A stretch of DNA of 64,000 nucleotides from Ichthyophis bannanicus (Eukaryota; Chordata; Amphibia; Gymnophiona; Ichthyophiidae). Below are positions 53,151-64,000 of the stretch, one piece after another. The position numbers were made by a program, and so were the translations under genes. How positions within the stretch are numbered: position 1 is the first letter of the stretch; each line of letters opens with the position of its first letter. Where the stretch lies: positions 47,583,788 to 47,647,787 of the forward strand of contig CM066039.1 of NCBI GenBank assembly GCA_033557465.1, read 5' to 3'. The notes under the pieces were generated by a model. That model had not been told where the DNA came from, made no database searches, and was given only the letters and a program-made list of their open reading frames with translations.

Positions 53151-55080
53151 GGAGGGAATGTCACATACTGGCTCGTGTGACTAGATCAGGAACCTCGCCC
53201 CGCTGTGCAAAAGTTGCACACGTATATATATTTGTATTGATTATGTTGATTGATCTTGATGATCTGGCAATGAAGCTGCGGTCAAGTTTTACCCACAGTC
53301 GTTGAGTAAGGTGTTCATTGTGTCTAGGGAAAGAGGGCAAAGAGCTTATGTTCGGGGGAAGGGCAGACATGTGTCCCAACTGCCTATGTTATGAAAGTGG
53401 CTGGTCAAAGATAGCATGAACAATAATGCAGTGTCAGAGGCTTTGGATAAGCGCTCCACTGATGTTTTAATGGCATTATAGGTCCCGGGGTGGGGTGGCA
53501 ATGGGTCACGCTGGAATCACTGGTGCTCTAAAGTCTAAACAACCACCTCATTTGCCTGTTGAGTAGCATCAGCCCTGTGAAGGAGGCTAAGGAGAATCAT
53601 TCGTACAAAGACAGAATTACGAAAACAAGATGTTCAAGAAATACGGTCATTTATATGCAAAAGAAAGTATTTTAGAGACATGAAGTTGATAAAATGGACT
53701 TTTTTCCTCAAGAGACTCAGGCCTCAATAAATTGGTTAGTCTATAAAGGGGCACCAGCCTCTGTGTCCTATTTTGGAAACATTAGCCCAACAATAAGATT
53801 TTAGTATCTGAGGCAATGCCCTTAAGAAAGTGACTTGCCCTAATGGCCCCACAATTAGTTGGGTTTGCAGAATATTCAGTGAATATGTAGGAGTTAGATT
53901 TACCTAAATTGGGTTTCTAGTGTATGTAAATATAATCACATGCATATTCATTATTTATTGCTATTATGATTTTCTGCTTTTTCCTAGGGTAAGGCACAAG
54001 GCGGATTGCATAAAAGACATGACCTACATGATAAAGGAATATCCTGGAAACCCAATTTTCAGGTTTGGGCACCACTGCGTCAGAGCAAAGCTCCTATTCC
54101 TAACAAAGGCATAATAGCTGGGATACAAGTGTTCCCAAGGTTACCAGATGTCCCCAATTTTAGACCTGTGTACCCGACTCCTACCTGTTTGGCAGCCTCC
54201 TGTCCCTGATTCTAGCAATGGGGACAGAAAGCAGTAAAACAAGTTTATTTTCAATTTAGTGATTTGTATGTCAGTTTTTAGAATTCACATCCATTATCTT
54301 TACAATATATATTTTGCATAGTATAGGGGAAATGCATCACTGCTTGGATGTGATATTGCGGTCATGAGATGGATGGGGGGGAGGGGCAGAATAATGACCC
54401 CTCCTCCATGCCTTTTTGCTTAAAACCTGAAATTAAAAAGGGTCTCTTCCTCCCCCATACACACATACTTTGGATAAGCGTCCCAGATTTGCTTGCAAAA
54501 GATCTTGTAACCTTATACAAGCATTCTTTGTAACATGAAAGTGGCAAGTGAGCCACAGGAAGGGGTCTAGAAAACTCACTCACCCAGCTTTGTTTATAGA
54601 ATAGAAACATCGCTTTCCCACCTTGTTACAGAAAGCAGCCAGGCTCACCTCCCCTGTTCTCAGACATGCACGCCAACGCTTTTTGGAATCTACAGTATAC
54701 ACTCAGGGATCAAAGTAGTATGAAGCTTGTGCTCCCCTGGTCTACAGTAATAAAAAAGGGTGGCGGCTCAGACAGGACATGGTTATTTATTAAAAAACCA
54801 GAACAGGTAATTTATTAACAGACATAGAACAGGCAGCTAAGCACAGAGCTGTGAATCTGGAAGTTTTGGGCTCCAAACACTTTCAAAACTCAAAGCAGGT
54901 CCCTCTTTTCGGCACGCTCGGTCTGTCCTACCAAAAGTTTGTTATTTAATACGATGTAAATACCACTTTCCTGGTAACCAGCCATCCAAAGCAGTTTGCA
55001 ACATTTAAAATATACAAAGACATATCAAAGCAATACAAGCATCCTAATACTACTACCCCCTCTCTATGTTAACCCTTTCT
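53151..55080. other. Intergenic, mostly unrecognised
   Basis: From 53230 to 53330 there is an AT-rich stretch and then TTTTACCCACAGTCGTTGAG, possibly the 3' end of the Ngaro-like element. Near 54950-55020 the minus strand has a SINE/LINE-tail-like fragment. No gene was recognised. Confidence 0.35.
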
Positions 55081-55082
55081 GA

Positions 55083-55126
<44 letters not shown>

Positions 55127-55146
55127 AAAAAAAAAAAAAAAAAAAG
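55081..55146. repeat. (GAAA)n microsatellite with poly(A)
   Basis: About twelve GAAA units followed by an A run ending at AAAAAGAGG. Confidence 0.9.
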
Positions 55147-55204
55147 AGGTTGAAGTTTGTGCAAGTCAACAAATTATATTTTTCCCCGTTTCCACTGTTC
55201 CTTC

Positions 55205-55430
55205 CATCCTAGTAGTAAAAGCAGTGGGTTGAGAACCAGGGAAATCAAGGTTCAAATTCCACTACTTCTCCTTGTGACCTTGGACAAGTCATTTAATCTT
55301 CTATTGCCTCAGATACACACTTTAGATTGTAAACCCTCTGGGGACAGGGAAACAGCTCCTGTACCTGAATGTAATTTGCTTTGAGCTACGCCTGAAAAAG
55401 GTGTGAGCTAAATCCAAAATCCATTCCTTT
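55205..55430 (+). repeat. tRNA-derived SINE
   Basis: Head CCTAGTAGTAAAAGCAGTGG, B-box-like AAGGTTCAAATTCCAC, body GTGACCTTGGACAAGTCATT, then TGTAAACCCTCTGGGGACAG and a TTGCTTTGAGCTACGCC end. It is the same family as those at 13130, 35305 and 36715. Confidence 0.72.
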
Positions 55431-55519
55431 CTCTTTTTATTAAGGCTCCCAGCCCTTGAGCTTCTTGTATGGAAGCCTGACAGATATTTGAACGTTCCTA
55501 TCTGGTCACCCTTTATGTT

Positions 55520-56330
55520 CTAAGAGAGAGACTGGGTGTCCAAATGGCAGATGAAATTTAATGTAGACAAGTGCAAAGTTATGTATTTAAGGGAAGAATA
55601 AAACAAAGTACAGTTACACGTTGCAAGGTACCACATTAGGAACCACCACCCAGGAAGATGATTTTGGCCTCATCATGTTGAAACTCTGCCCAGTGTGCAG
55701 CAGTGGCCGAGAAAGCAAATAGTATGCTAGGAATAATAAGGAAAGGAATGGAAAATAAAACCAAAGATATTATAATGCCTCTATCACTCCATGGTGTGAA
55801 CACACCTTGAATATTGTGTGCAATTTTGGTCACCATATCTTAAAAAGGATATAGCGGAATTAGAAAACGTATAGAGAAGAGCCACCAAAATGATAAAAGG
55901 GATGGAAGGATACCCCTAAGAGGAAAGGCTTAAAAGGTTAGAGCTCTTCAGCTTGGAAAAGAGACGGCTGAGGGGAGATGATCAAGGTCTATAAAATAAT
56001 GAGTGGAGTGGAACGGGTAAACGTAGATTGGTTGTTTACTCTTTTAAGAAGCAGAAAGACTGGGGGGGACACACAATGAAGCTACACTGTAGCACATTTA
56101 AGACTAAATCGGAGAAAATGTTCTTTCATTCAACACGATCAAATTCTGAAATTTGTTGCCAGAGAATGTAGTAAAAGCTGTAAGTACAGCCGAGTTTAAA
56201 AGAGGTTTGGACAAGTTCCTGGAGGAAAAATCAATAAACCATTATTAAGGTGGACTGGGGAAATCCCCTGCTTACTCCTGGGATGAGCAGCATGGGATCA
56301 GTCTACTTTTTGGGAACCTGACTGTCCTTG
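55520..56330 (+). mobile_element. CR1-type LINE fragment
   Basis: The nucleotide pattern (TGGCAGATGAAATTTAATGT, then AGAAGAGCCACCAAAATGAT, AAGAGACGGCTGAGGGGAG, then TTTGGACAAGTTCCTGGAGG) is the same CR1 subfamily as the minus-strand copy at 63372-63938. Frames are broken. Confidence 0.75.
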
Positions 56331-57175
56331 GGGCTTACCTAGCCAGTTAGATTTTCAGGATCACCGCAATCAATATGCATGAGAGAGATTTGCATACACT
56401 GGAGACAGTGCCTGTTCCTGAGGTTTGGATGGTCTAGCTAGAGAAAAGGGCAGGGGAATGACCGATGAAACTGCCCATGAACATTCCCCTCCTATATTCA
56501 GAAAAACTTCTCCATATGAGGATGTAACTTATCCACAATTTCTGTTCAAGATAGTGAAAGAAATATCTTACAAAATTCAGCAGTGGACTGAGTTGAGAAC
56601 AGATGTACCTCAAAGCACATAAGGAAGTGACGGTAGTCCCTAGCCACAGACGACCATTAGATCTACAAAAAATAAAAATGCTTAGCAAAAACCACTATCT
56701 GTGCTGCCAGTTTCAAACCGAATGATTGCGAATTACAAAGTACAGTCTGCTCCTTCAGCCAGCCCATCCATCCAGTCATTGTGGAGTCAGCTACCAGAAA
56801 AACAAAGTTACCCCAGAGGGAAATAAGAAGATGCTAGACAGATAGGAAAGAAAAGCATTAGTGTGAAATGCTATCTTGACCTATGTTATTTTTCACAAAC
56901 CTTCTACAGCTTCTGCCATTTTAATCTCTGCATGCCGACTAGCCGGTACCAATTCAGATTATAGTGCCAGAGGGTTAAAAGCACCAGGAGCTCATTCTGA
57001 CCTTCATTAGGATGGACTGTATGAGAACAGAGGGGGAAAGAGGAAGTTATTGTGGCTCCCATGATATAGAGGTTGGGCCTTCTTTGCAGGGGAAAACCTT
57101 ACTTTTCACTCCCTTGCACCTACCAGGATTTAAGCCTTTAACTAACTGCCTGAGGGTCTCAGCTGTCATTGCACT
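56331..57175. other. Spacer with a hairpin-MITE fragment
   Basis: At about 56335-56420 there is GATTTTCAGGATCACCGC and CATGAGAGAGATTTGCATA, related to the hairpin MITE at 22349. Nothing else is recognised. Confidence 0.4.
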
Positions 57176-57264
57176 TGTACACACAGGGCCGGCCCGTCCA
57201 TTGAGCAAGAATGCTTTTTGCACAGGGCCCCACGTTTCAGGGGGCCCGCGCAAAAAACATTCTA

Positions 57265-57654
57265 CATCAGCCCAAATAGATTTAAAAAAAGCAAACCGGC
57301 TGCTGCTGCCACAGTGGCAGCGGCAGAATCAAGCATCCCGCCGCGGGGCCCCCCCCCCCCTGCCCAGCAAAGCCTCCCTGCAGCATCAGCTCTGGACGGA
57401 GTCCCAAAGCGCGGGCTTTCAGAGCCGTGAGAGTTTCCCTTTCTCGCGCTCGGCGGGCTTAACAGAGCTGCGCGAGAAAGGGAAACTCTCGCGGCTCTGA
57501 AAGCCCGCGCTTTGGGACTCCGTCCGGAGCTGATGCTGCAGGGAGGCTTTGCCGGGCAGGGGGGGCCCCATGGCGGGACGCTTGATTCTGCTGCTACCAT
57601 GGCGGCTGTGGCAGCAGCAGCCGGTTTGCTTTTTTTTATCTATTTGGGCTGATG
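57265..57654. repeat. Long palindrome inside hAT copy 4
   Basis: Starts CATCAGCCCAAATAGATTT and ends with its complement at ...ATTTGGGCTGATG. The central arms are GAGAGTTTCCCTTTCTCGCG and its complement. The right arm runs without a gap into the minisatellite. Confidence 0.88.
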
Positions 57655-58800
57655 GGGGGAGGGGGTTAGGACTGGTAATGGGCTATGGGGGGGGGATAAG
57701 ACTGGAAGTGGGCTGATGGGGGGGGTTAGGACTAGTAATGGGCTATGGGTGGGCTAATACTGTAAGTGGGCTGATGGGTGGGGTTAGGACTAGTAATGGG
57801 TTATGGGGGGGCTAGGACTGGAAATGGGCTGAAGGGGGTAGGACTGGTAATGGGCTGATGGGGGGCTAAGACTGGAAATGGGCTGATGGGGGGTTAGGAC
57901 AAAATGGGCTATGGGGGGGCTAAGACTGGAAATGGGCTGATGGGGGGGTTAGGACTGGGCTGATGGGGGGTTAGGACTAGTAATGGACTATGGGGGGGGG
58001 CTAGGACTGGAAATGGGCTGATGGGGGGTTTAGGACTGGTAATGGGCTATGGGGATGCTAAGACTAAAAATGGGCTGATGGGGGGGGTTAGGACTGGAAG
58101 AGGGCTTATGGAGGCTTAGGACTGGTGCTGGGCTGATGGGGGGCTTAGGACTGGTACTGGGCTATGGGGGGCGAGGACTGGTAATAGGCTGGGGGGTTGC
58201 TAGGACTGGAAATGGGCTGAGTGGAAGGAGGGCTTGAACTGCAAATAGCTGATGGGGACGGGGGCTTGGAAGGGAAATGGGCTGAGTGGAAGTTGGGGGG
58301 CTTGAACTGCAAGTAGCTGATGGGGAGGGGGCTGTGAGGGGAGGGAGCTAGGACTGGAAATGGGCTGAGTGGGGGATAGGATAGGAAATGGGCTGATGGA
58401 GGGGATAGGATAGGACTGGAAATGGGCTTTGGGGGGGCTAAGATTGGAAATAGGTTGTGGTGGGGGCTTGGATTGAAATGAACTCATGGAGGGACTAGAA
58501 CTGGAGTAGGCTCATGGGGGGTTTGGATTGGAAATGGGCTGAGTGGAGGGGAGCTAGGATTTGACATGGGCCTATGGTGGGACTAGGAAAGGACTAGAAA
58601 TGGGCTGATGGGGGGCTGGGATTGGAAATGAGCTGATGGAGGGACTCGGATAGGACTGGAAATGGATGGGGGAGCTAGGGCTGGAAATGGGCTGATGGTG
58701 GGGCTAGGATAGGACTGGAAATGGGCTGATGGTGGGGCTAGGACTGGAAATGGGCTTATGGGGGGCTAGGACTGGAAATGGGCTGATGCGGGGACTAGAA
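57655..58800 (+). repeat. G-rich minisatellite in hAT copy 4
   Basis: Units of GGACTGGTAATGGGCT(G)ATGG plus G5-G9 runs, alternating GTTAGGACTGG and CTAAGACTGG types. The first repeat follows directly from the palindrome end GGGCTGATGG, which is itself a unit end. Confidence 0.88.
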
Positions 58801-59490
58801 GGGAGCAGATGCTGGGTGGGGCTGGAACTAGAAGGGAGCTGATGTTGGGGGAGGATTAGAATGGGATGGAGCTGGGAGAGTGAAATGGAGAGGGGAAAAA
58901 TATTTTGTGTGGGAGGGAAGACAAATCTACAATTGGCTGGATATTGGGAGAGTAAGTGGGGATTGAGGATGGAGGTGTAAAATTTGAGTGGATGAAATAG
59001 GAATGAGGAAAGAGCAAAAGGAGAAAGATTAGTATGTTAAAGCAGATGTAGAGAGAGAATGGAAAAAAACTAGAAGAGAGAAGAAAGGACAAATGAACAG
59101 CAGACAATGGAGAGTTAGCAGAAGACATGAAGAAACCAGAAGAAAGTGGCTGGAGCAATTGCAACTGAAAAAAAATGCACAAAAGTTAGAAAAATCTCTC
59201 TTTATTTTGAATTTATTAACTGGAATGTGTCAGCTCTGGGAAATGTGCATCATTAACGTCTGCACTTTGTTTAGTACAAGAGGAAATTAATTTATATTTA
59301 TATTTCTACAGTGTTGTTGTACATTCCAAGTTTGGCTTTTGGGGTTCCCAGTATAATTATTGTCTTCCTATTTCTAAATTGTGATTCCTTGTTTGGTGAT
59401 GGTCTGTGTTCTGCATGTGTAACTGAGCTGAGGTATTCTGTTTATGTAATTCCTATTTGACATTGCCACTTGTTCTCTTTCCCCAGTAGG

Positions 59491-59727
59491 TCATGTATTG
59501 TTATTCTCTGAAATGTATTGGTTTAATATTTGCAGTGTTGCCTTTTGATAGGTAGGGTCTGGTGCTTTGTGAGTCCTGGTAGTGCTGTTATGATACGGCG
59601 GGTTTGCTATGGGTTCTAAATGGGCAGTGTTTGTAGTAGTTCCTAATGTGCCTGGCGGTTGGCACTGGATTATAGTAATGTAGAAATCTTTTAGTCTTTC
59701 TTTATACATACACTCATTAAGAGGCAT
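59491..59727 (-). CDS. Small conserved ORF of the hAT family, copy 4 (78 aa)
   Basis: From MPLNECMYKERLKDFYITII to NQYISENNNT-stop. It matches copies 1 and 2 over nearly the whole length. It ends about 125 bp inside the right terminus of the element, pointing inward. No domain was recognised. Confidence 0.42.
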   Translation of the reverse strand: MPLNECMYKERLKDFYITIIQCQPPGTLGTTTNTAHLEPIANPPYHNSTTRTHKAPDPTYQKATLQILNQYISENNNT

Positions 59728-59869
59728 GTTTACTAAAAGTTAGTGTACGGTAACATTATGCAAATATTTATGCAAATGAGGTCCCTTATGCAAATGAGGC
59801 CCCGCACCGAGTCTCCGCACATGGCCCCGCACCCCCCTTGGGCTGCCCCTGTGTACACATGCTCCTAGT

Positions 59870-61149
59870 CTGACAACACCCTGTCCATCAACTGGTTTTC
59901 CTTTTGCTCTGGGCTTATTCCTGGCTCATAAGTTACTCTGCGTGGATTTTAGGGGGCACTGAGCCTTCACCACAACCTGAAGTCAGCTAGTTCTCAGAAA
60001 GAAAAGTATTACAGACCAACAGTGATCCTGTAAAGAGGCATTTTAGAAAGGAGCTGGAGAGGGGAATTCCACGTCCATCTCAGGACAGGGAGACTTAGGA
60101 CAATAGTTTACAAAAGGTTCTGCTAAACGTAGAGTCCCTTGTAAAATATCTGCAGAACTGCACAGGTATTGCCCTACATGTCCGACAGGAGCAGTGATTT
60201 TAGGAAGCTGCAGGTGAGGGGATAAAAAAAACAGTGGAAAACCCTCCTCCACCAACACACACTTAGACATGGGAGCAGCTCCTATAATCGCTGCATTGAC
60301 ACAGAAGGCATACAGGTTCAGATCCCCCTCAACCCTTATCGTTGACCCCAGGCATCCCCTGGTTGCCCCTGACCAGGTGTGTACACCCTGCATAGATCCA
60401 ATCTGCCTATTACTCTCCTCCCCCCTCAAAGCAACAAGCAGATCCCCCATTCCTCTTTTCCCCCTAAGGCAGTCAGAAGCATCCCCTTCCTCCAAAGGCT
60501 CCTCAACCAGACACCCCTGCCCTCTCAGATCTTCCTCCCCCCTCGAGATAGCCCTTGGCTTACTGGGGTCATTGGCATATGGAGAAGGAGCAAGGCCCGC
60601 TCGCGCCTGCTCAGCACGAACTAGCTCTTCCAAATGGCGCAGCTGACCCCTAGCAGTAGTCTCACAAACCGGTATGTATAATTTAAAATCCAAAAATTGC
60701 ATTTGAATTCTTTTAATATTAGGATTCCAGGATATATAAAACAAATAATCTTTACATTCTATGTCTTCCTGTATTACAATTTGTAGATAAGGTTTAAACC
60801 ACAGTTATCGCCTTCTTTGTGGAATTTGTGCCCTATAGGAATTTGCAAATGGAATTATCTAATTTTAAGAAAACAAGCAAAAACATAGTTGTTTAATTTA
60901 GTTTTTAAACTGTCGATTTTGTTATTTTTGTTATTTTATGGGATCCATTTATTGATACAGTTTTATGGATGATATTTTATGTAATGACAACTAAAAGCAT
61001 TTCTTAGATTTTTATAGACCTAATTATTTTTAAAAATATTAGGAAGTATGTTTATGTCCTTTTTGGTTTTTTTAATTTAATGTTGTTCTCCATCTAGCTT
61101 GGTTGCTGCCAGTTCTTGTTCTGTTAATTCAGTGATATTTATTTCCAGT
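59870..61149. other. Spacer between hAT copy 4 and the CR1 fragment
   Basis: Apart from the 60043-60744 frame the region is AT-rich (60745-61150) with no recognisable gene or repeat. Confidence 0.35.
60043..60744 (-). CDS. Unidentified 233-codon ORF
   Basis: The frame begins MFYISWNPNIKRIQMQFLDF. It has an N-terminal segment with ARGQLRHLEELVRAEQARAG that could form a helix, then a Glu/Gly/Arg-rich middle and a hydrophobic stretch with AFCVNAAIIGAAP. It ends MDVEFPSPAPF. No family was recognised and no splice context or promoter was seen. It may be part of an unrecognised mobile element or a chance frame. Confidence 0.25.
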   Translation of the reverse strand: MFYISWNPNIKRIQMQFLDFKLYIPVCETTARGQLRHLEELVRAEQARAGLAPSPYANDPSKPRAISRGEEDLRGQGCLVEEPLEEGDASDCLRGKRGMGDLLVALRGEESNRQIGSMQGVHTWSGATRGCLGSTIRVEGDLNLYAFCVNAAIIGAAPMSKCVLVEEGFPLFFLSPHLQLPKITAPVGHVGQYLCSSADILQGTLRLAEPFVNYCPKSPCPEMDVEFPSPAPF

Positions 61150-61958
61150 CCTTGTGGTTGACAAAGAATCAGGTCTGCACATACTTGCTACTCCTAAACT
61201 TATTCCTACACTATGCACGATCTGTCCCCCTCATCTATAACTACCATTCTATTGCCACCACCGTCCATACTGTGTCGCTAACTACCCTGGCAAAATGCAC
61301 ACAGGCGCCCTTACAAGAGAAACCCTATGCTCATACAGATCAGGACCAACACCCATATAAGCACATGCCCCCCCCCCCCCAAACATCCCAGTCAGCATTG
61401 AACTTTTCAAAATAGTCCATGCCCTCACAAAGGGACCAGCCCACACAAGAGAAGTCACAATACACTCCCAAATCTTTGCAAACTTCCTAATCTCTAGACA
61501 TAGTGGCCTGCAGATAGACAACTCATAAGGCAGCAACCCTATCCTCGAAATCACGCCTCCCAAATACTCATAGGACGAATTCAGCATACCAACCATAGAC
61601 CCAGTCACTCGTACAATCTCTGCCATAAACACCAGCAATGCACCACTGATCCCTGCCCAATACCATAGATAAAAACAGCAAAGGCAGAGCTCAGTGAATT
61701 CATCCACAAGATTGTATATGCCTCCCTGTCCCTGCAACTAGCAACTATCCACCCAGTCCCCAAACTTTCCTCCCCACCCAGGAACGACCCAGGAACGACC
61801 CAGCAACATACCGCCCAATCTCCAGCCTACTATTCCTCACCGAGATACTTGAGAAGACTGTATATCAGCAGTTACAGGACTGCATGGACTTATAAGCCCC
61901 TCTAGATCCCCATCAACATGGGTTCTGAGTTAGCTTCAGCAGTGAAACCCTCTTTTTC
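61150..61958 (+). mobile_element. CR1/L2-like LINE fragment (RT N-terminal region)
   Basis: Broken frames include a segment like YRPISSLLFLTEILEKTVYQ, then LDPHQHGF and SSETLF, the 'YRPISNLPFLSKxxEK...DxxQHGFR' block of CR1/L2 reverse transcriptases. Sequence stops abruptly at about 61958, where a minus-strand L1-type 3' end begins. Confidence 0.65.
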
Positions 61959-61959
61959 C

Positions 61960-63371
61960 CATTTAACTTTTTATTAATAATTTCCGTAAATATAACAAAC
62001 ATCTTCTGCAGCCTCATTATGCATTTTTCGCAACAATCTTACAAGCCCACTTATATTCCCCACTTGCTATTACAACTTTCAGTATTGCCTATTCTTCTGC
62101 CTTCCCCTCTTCCCGCCCCCTCCCCTCCCTTCCCTCCCATCTCTATTTCCCCCTTCATTACTTTTTTTACTTCGATGTCACATCATAACTATCGTATTCA
62201 TCACAGATATACAATCTTTCACCATTTATCTCATTAACAGTGCTTCATGTTAATAGCAGTCTTTGCTGTGATCATCCCTCCTTTACTCCCTCCTCACCAT
62301 TTCTCCCCCTTTCCAGGTTTCCAGCCATCTCCATACCCTCCTCTTCCATTGTTCCACACTCCTCTCCCCTTTCCCTTGTCTCAGCTTCGTCAGTCGATGC
62401 ATCAAACAATTCTGTCATTCTTCTGATGAAGCCTTCACTATGTGGTGTGGATGACCCTGTCCAGTATTTTGCTATCTCACTCCTTGCTGCTACTATACAA
62501 TGGTGCAATACCCCCTGTTCCCTCTACGAGATATCCTCCTCTAGCCGATGCAATAAGCAAACCTCTGGCTTTCTTTGCAATCTATGTCCTGTCATTTCAT
62601 AAATTATATCCAACACCCTTTCCCAGTATATTTGGATCTGCCCACACTTCCAACACATATGTAGCATGTCTCCTCTCTCTTGACATCCTCTCTAGTACAG
62701 ATCAGATTGTCCCAATCCTGCTCGCCTTTTACGTATCACCATCCAGTACTACCGATATAACACTTTAAAGGCGTTTTCTTTTATTTGAGTGGCTATAGAT
62801 ATGCCTGCCACTGTCTGTATTACCTTATCCCACACCTCTTCACTCCATTGCACCCCTAGGTCTTCCTCCCATTTCTTCATGAACTCTAGTTTACCCTCTC
62901 CTCCCTCCATTAACCCATTATATATCTTGGACAAAGCTCCTTTTTGGCCTAGTTGTCCTGAGCATAGGGCCTTCAAACCACCCCCTATTTTCCCATAAAT
63001 CCTTCCATACTTTCTGCTGTCGCAAAAAGTGACTGACCAGAATATAGCTAAAGTAATCATTTTTGGATAACCCGTATGAGTCCTTAATACCCTCAAAATC
63101 TCTAACCCCCTCTTTAGCCACTATTTGGGAAATATGTGTAAGCCCCAATTTTGCCCATCTTCTCAATATACTCACCCCTGGTCCCTGCCCCCTCTCAAAG
63201 CATGCCTCTAATGTCATCCGTTGTGTATATTCTTTGTCTTGTATTAATAATTTTCTATTCTTTCCAAACATTCGAAATATGTGCAATTATGTGGTTCAAG
63301 GTGGTCACTTCCAATGCTTTGCTTCTCATCCACACTATCCTTTCCAATCCCACTCCCCTTACTGAAACATA
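61960..63371 (-). mobile_element. L1/Tx1-type LINE, 3' part of ORF2
   Basis: On the minus strand: WEKNRKLLIQDKEYTQRMT-like start, LTHISQIVAKEGVRDFEGIK, YSYILVSHFLRQQK-like, then KEENAFKVLYR, LHMCWKCGQIQIYWERV (the C-terminal CxxC-like zinc knuckle region of L1 ORF2) and ARSEIAKYW. The frame is interrupted by stops near 62750 and 62520. The 3' UTR ends near 61960 in a pyrimidine-rich stretch. Confidence 0.72.
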
Positions 63372-63938
63372 CATAAGAACATAAGATATGCCATACTGGT
63401 TCAGACCAAGGTCCATCAAGCCCAGTATCCTGTTTCCAACAGTGGCCAATCTAGGTCATACGTACCTAGCAGTTTCCCCAAACGACACAGGTTCTGCAAT
63501 GCTTGTACTAGGTCAAGCATTGATACCCTGGGTCCCTTCTTAATAATGGTTTATGGACCTTTCCTCCAGGAACTTGTCCAAACCTTTTTTAAACCCAGCT
63601 ACACTAACAGCCTTTAACTACATCCTCCTGTAACAAATTCCAGAGTTTGATTACACGTTGAGTGAAAAAATATTTTCTTTTATTAGTCTTAGTTTACCCT
63701 GTAGCTTCATTGCATGTCCCCTAGTCTTCCTATATTCTGATAACGTAAACAGTCGCTATACGTTTACCCGTTCCACTCCGTTCATTAATTTATAGACTTC
63801 TATCATATCTCCCCTCAGCCGTCTCTTTTCCAGGTTAAAGAGCCCTAACCTTTTTAGCCTTTCTTCATAGGAGTATCCTTCCATCCCCTTTACCATTTTG
63901 GTGGCTCTTCTCTGAACCTTTTCTAATAACGCTATAGA
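63372..63938 (-). mobile_element. CR1-type LINE, 3' end
   Basis: The minus strand reads AAAAGGTTCAGAGAAGAGCC, AAAAGAGACGGCTGAGGGG, TTTGGACAAGTTCCTGGAGG, and ends GGTCTGAACCAGTATGGCAT and TTATGTTCTTATGT, the standard 3' end of this subfamily. Same subfamily as 55520-56330. Confidence 0.8.
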
Positions 63939-64000
63939 AACATAGAAATATGATGACAGAAAAAGACCACATGGCCTAGTCTATCCTTCCATATCGACAA
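63939..64000 (-). mobile_element. Second CR1-type 3' end, running off the window
   Basis: The minus strand reads TTGATATGG-like ATATGGAAGGATAGACTAGG, then CATGTGGTCTTTTTCTGTCA and TATTTCTATGTTTCTAT, matching the 3' end of the CR1 at 30950-31008. The copy at 63372-63938 starts immediately beside it. Confidence 0.7.

Larger units (their letters stand above)
57184..59851 (+). mobile_element. hAT-type transposon, copy 4 (best preserved)
   Basis: The ends CAGGGCCGGCCC and GGGCTGCCCCTG are flanked by a perfect 8-bp duplication, TGTACACA (57176-57183 and 59852-59859). In order it has a palindrome (57265-57654), a minisatellite (57655-58800), a conserved AT-rich tail (58850-59480) and a small ORF on the minus strand (59491-59727). 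Length is 2668 bp and no transposase is present. Mobilisation would need a transposase from elsewhere. Confidence 0.93.

Overview
The window is vertebrate genomic DNA: exons split by long introns, consensus GT/AG splice sites, and a dense mix of transposable elements (CR1/L2, RTE, L1/Tx1, tRNA-derived SINEs, hAT transposons, a tyrosine-recombinase retroelement and Penelope-like repeats). The repeat mix and the galectin sequences fit an amphibian, tentatively a caecilian. That identification is inference from general familiarity, not a search result.

Two galectin-4-like (LGALS4) genes lie tail to tail. Gene A (+) contributes only its last four exons (667-3892): a linker exon plus a complete C-terminal carbohydrate-recognition domain (CRD). 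Gene B (-) is complete in nine coding exons from the ATG at 40722 to the stop at 14100. All exon phases agree, giving a 318-residue protein with N-CRD, short linker and C-CRD, against about 323 residues in human galectin-4. The 3' exons of A and B have identical lengths (30, 89, 166 and 147 nt), so they are duplicates. The C-CRD of B has lost two normally conserved residues that A keeps.

The rest is repeats. Four related hAT elements (4472-6943, 17741-21634, 33179-34976, 57184-59851) each carry a palindrome, a G-rich minisatellite and a conserved open frame of about 78 codons. Three have perfect 8-bp target duplications. Gene B introns also hold an RTE fragment, a CR1 copy, a decayed 330-codon frame of unknown origin, and two insertions with a hammerhead-ribozyme-like fold. 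One of these is a 363-bp near-perfect palindrome flanked by a 10-bp target duplication.

Upstream of gene B, 41367-47413 is a 6-kb composite element bounded by a 154-bp inverted repeat, with tRNA-like modules but no transposase. It is followed at about 47.9-53.1 kb by a decayed Ngaro/DIRS-type retroelement with Gag-like, RT/RNase H, tyrosine recombinase and SGNH-hydrolase sections. From 53 to 64 kb there are SINE, CR1, hAT and L1 remnants and no recognisable host gene.

The best candidates for something new are the hammerhead-like motifs in the galectin introns, the hAT family with its retained small ORF and exchanged termini, and the Ngaro-like element with its hydrolase frame.
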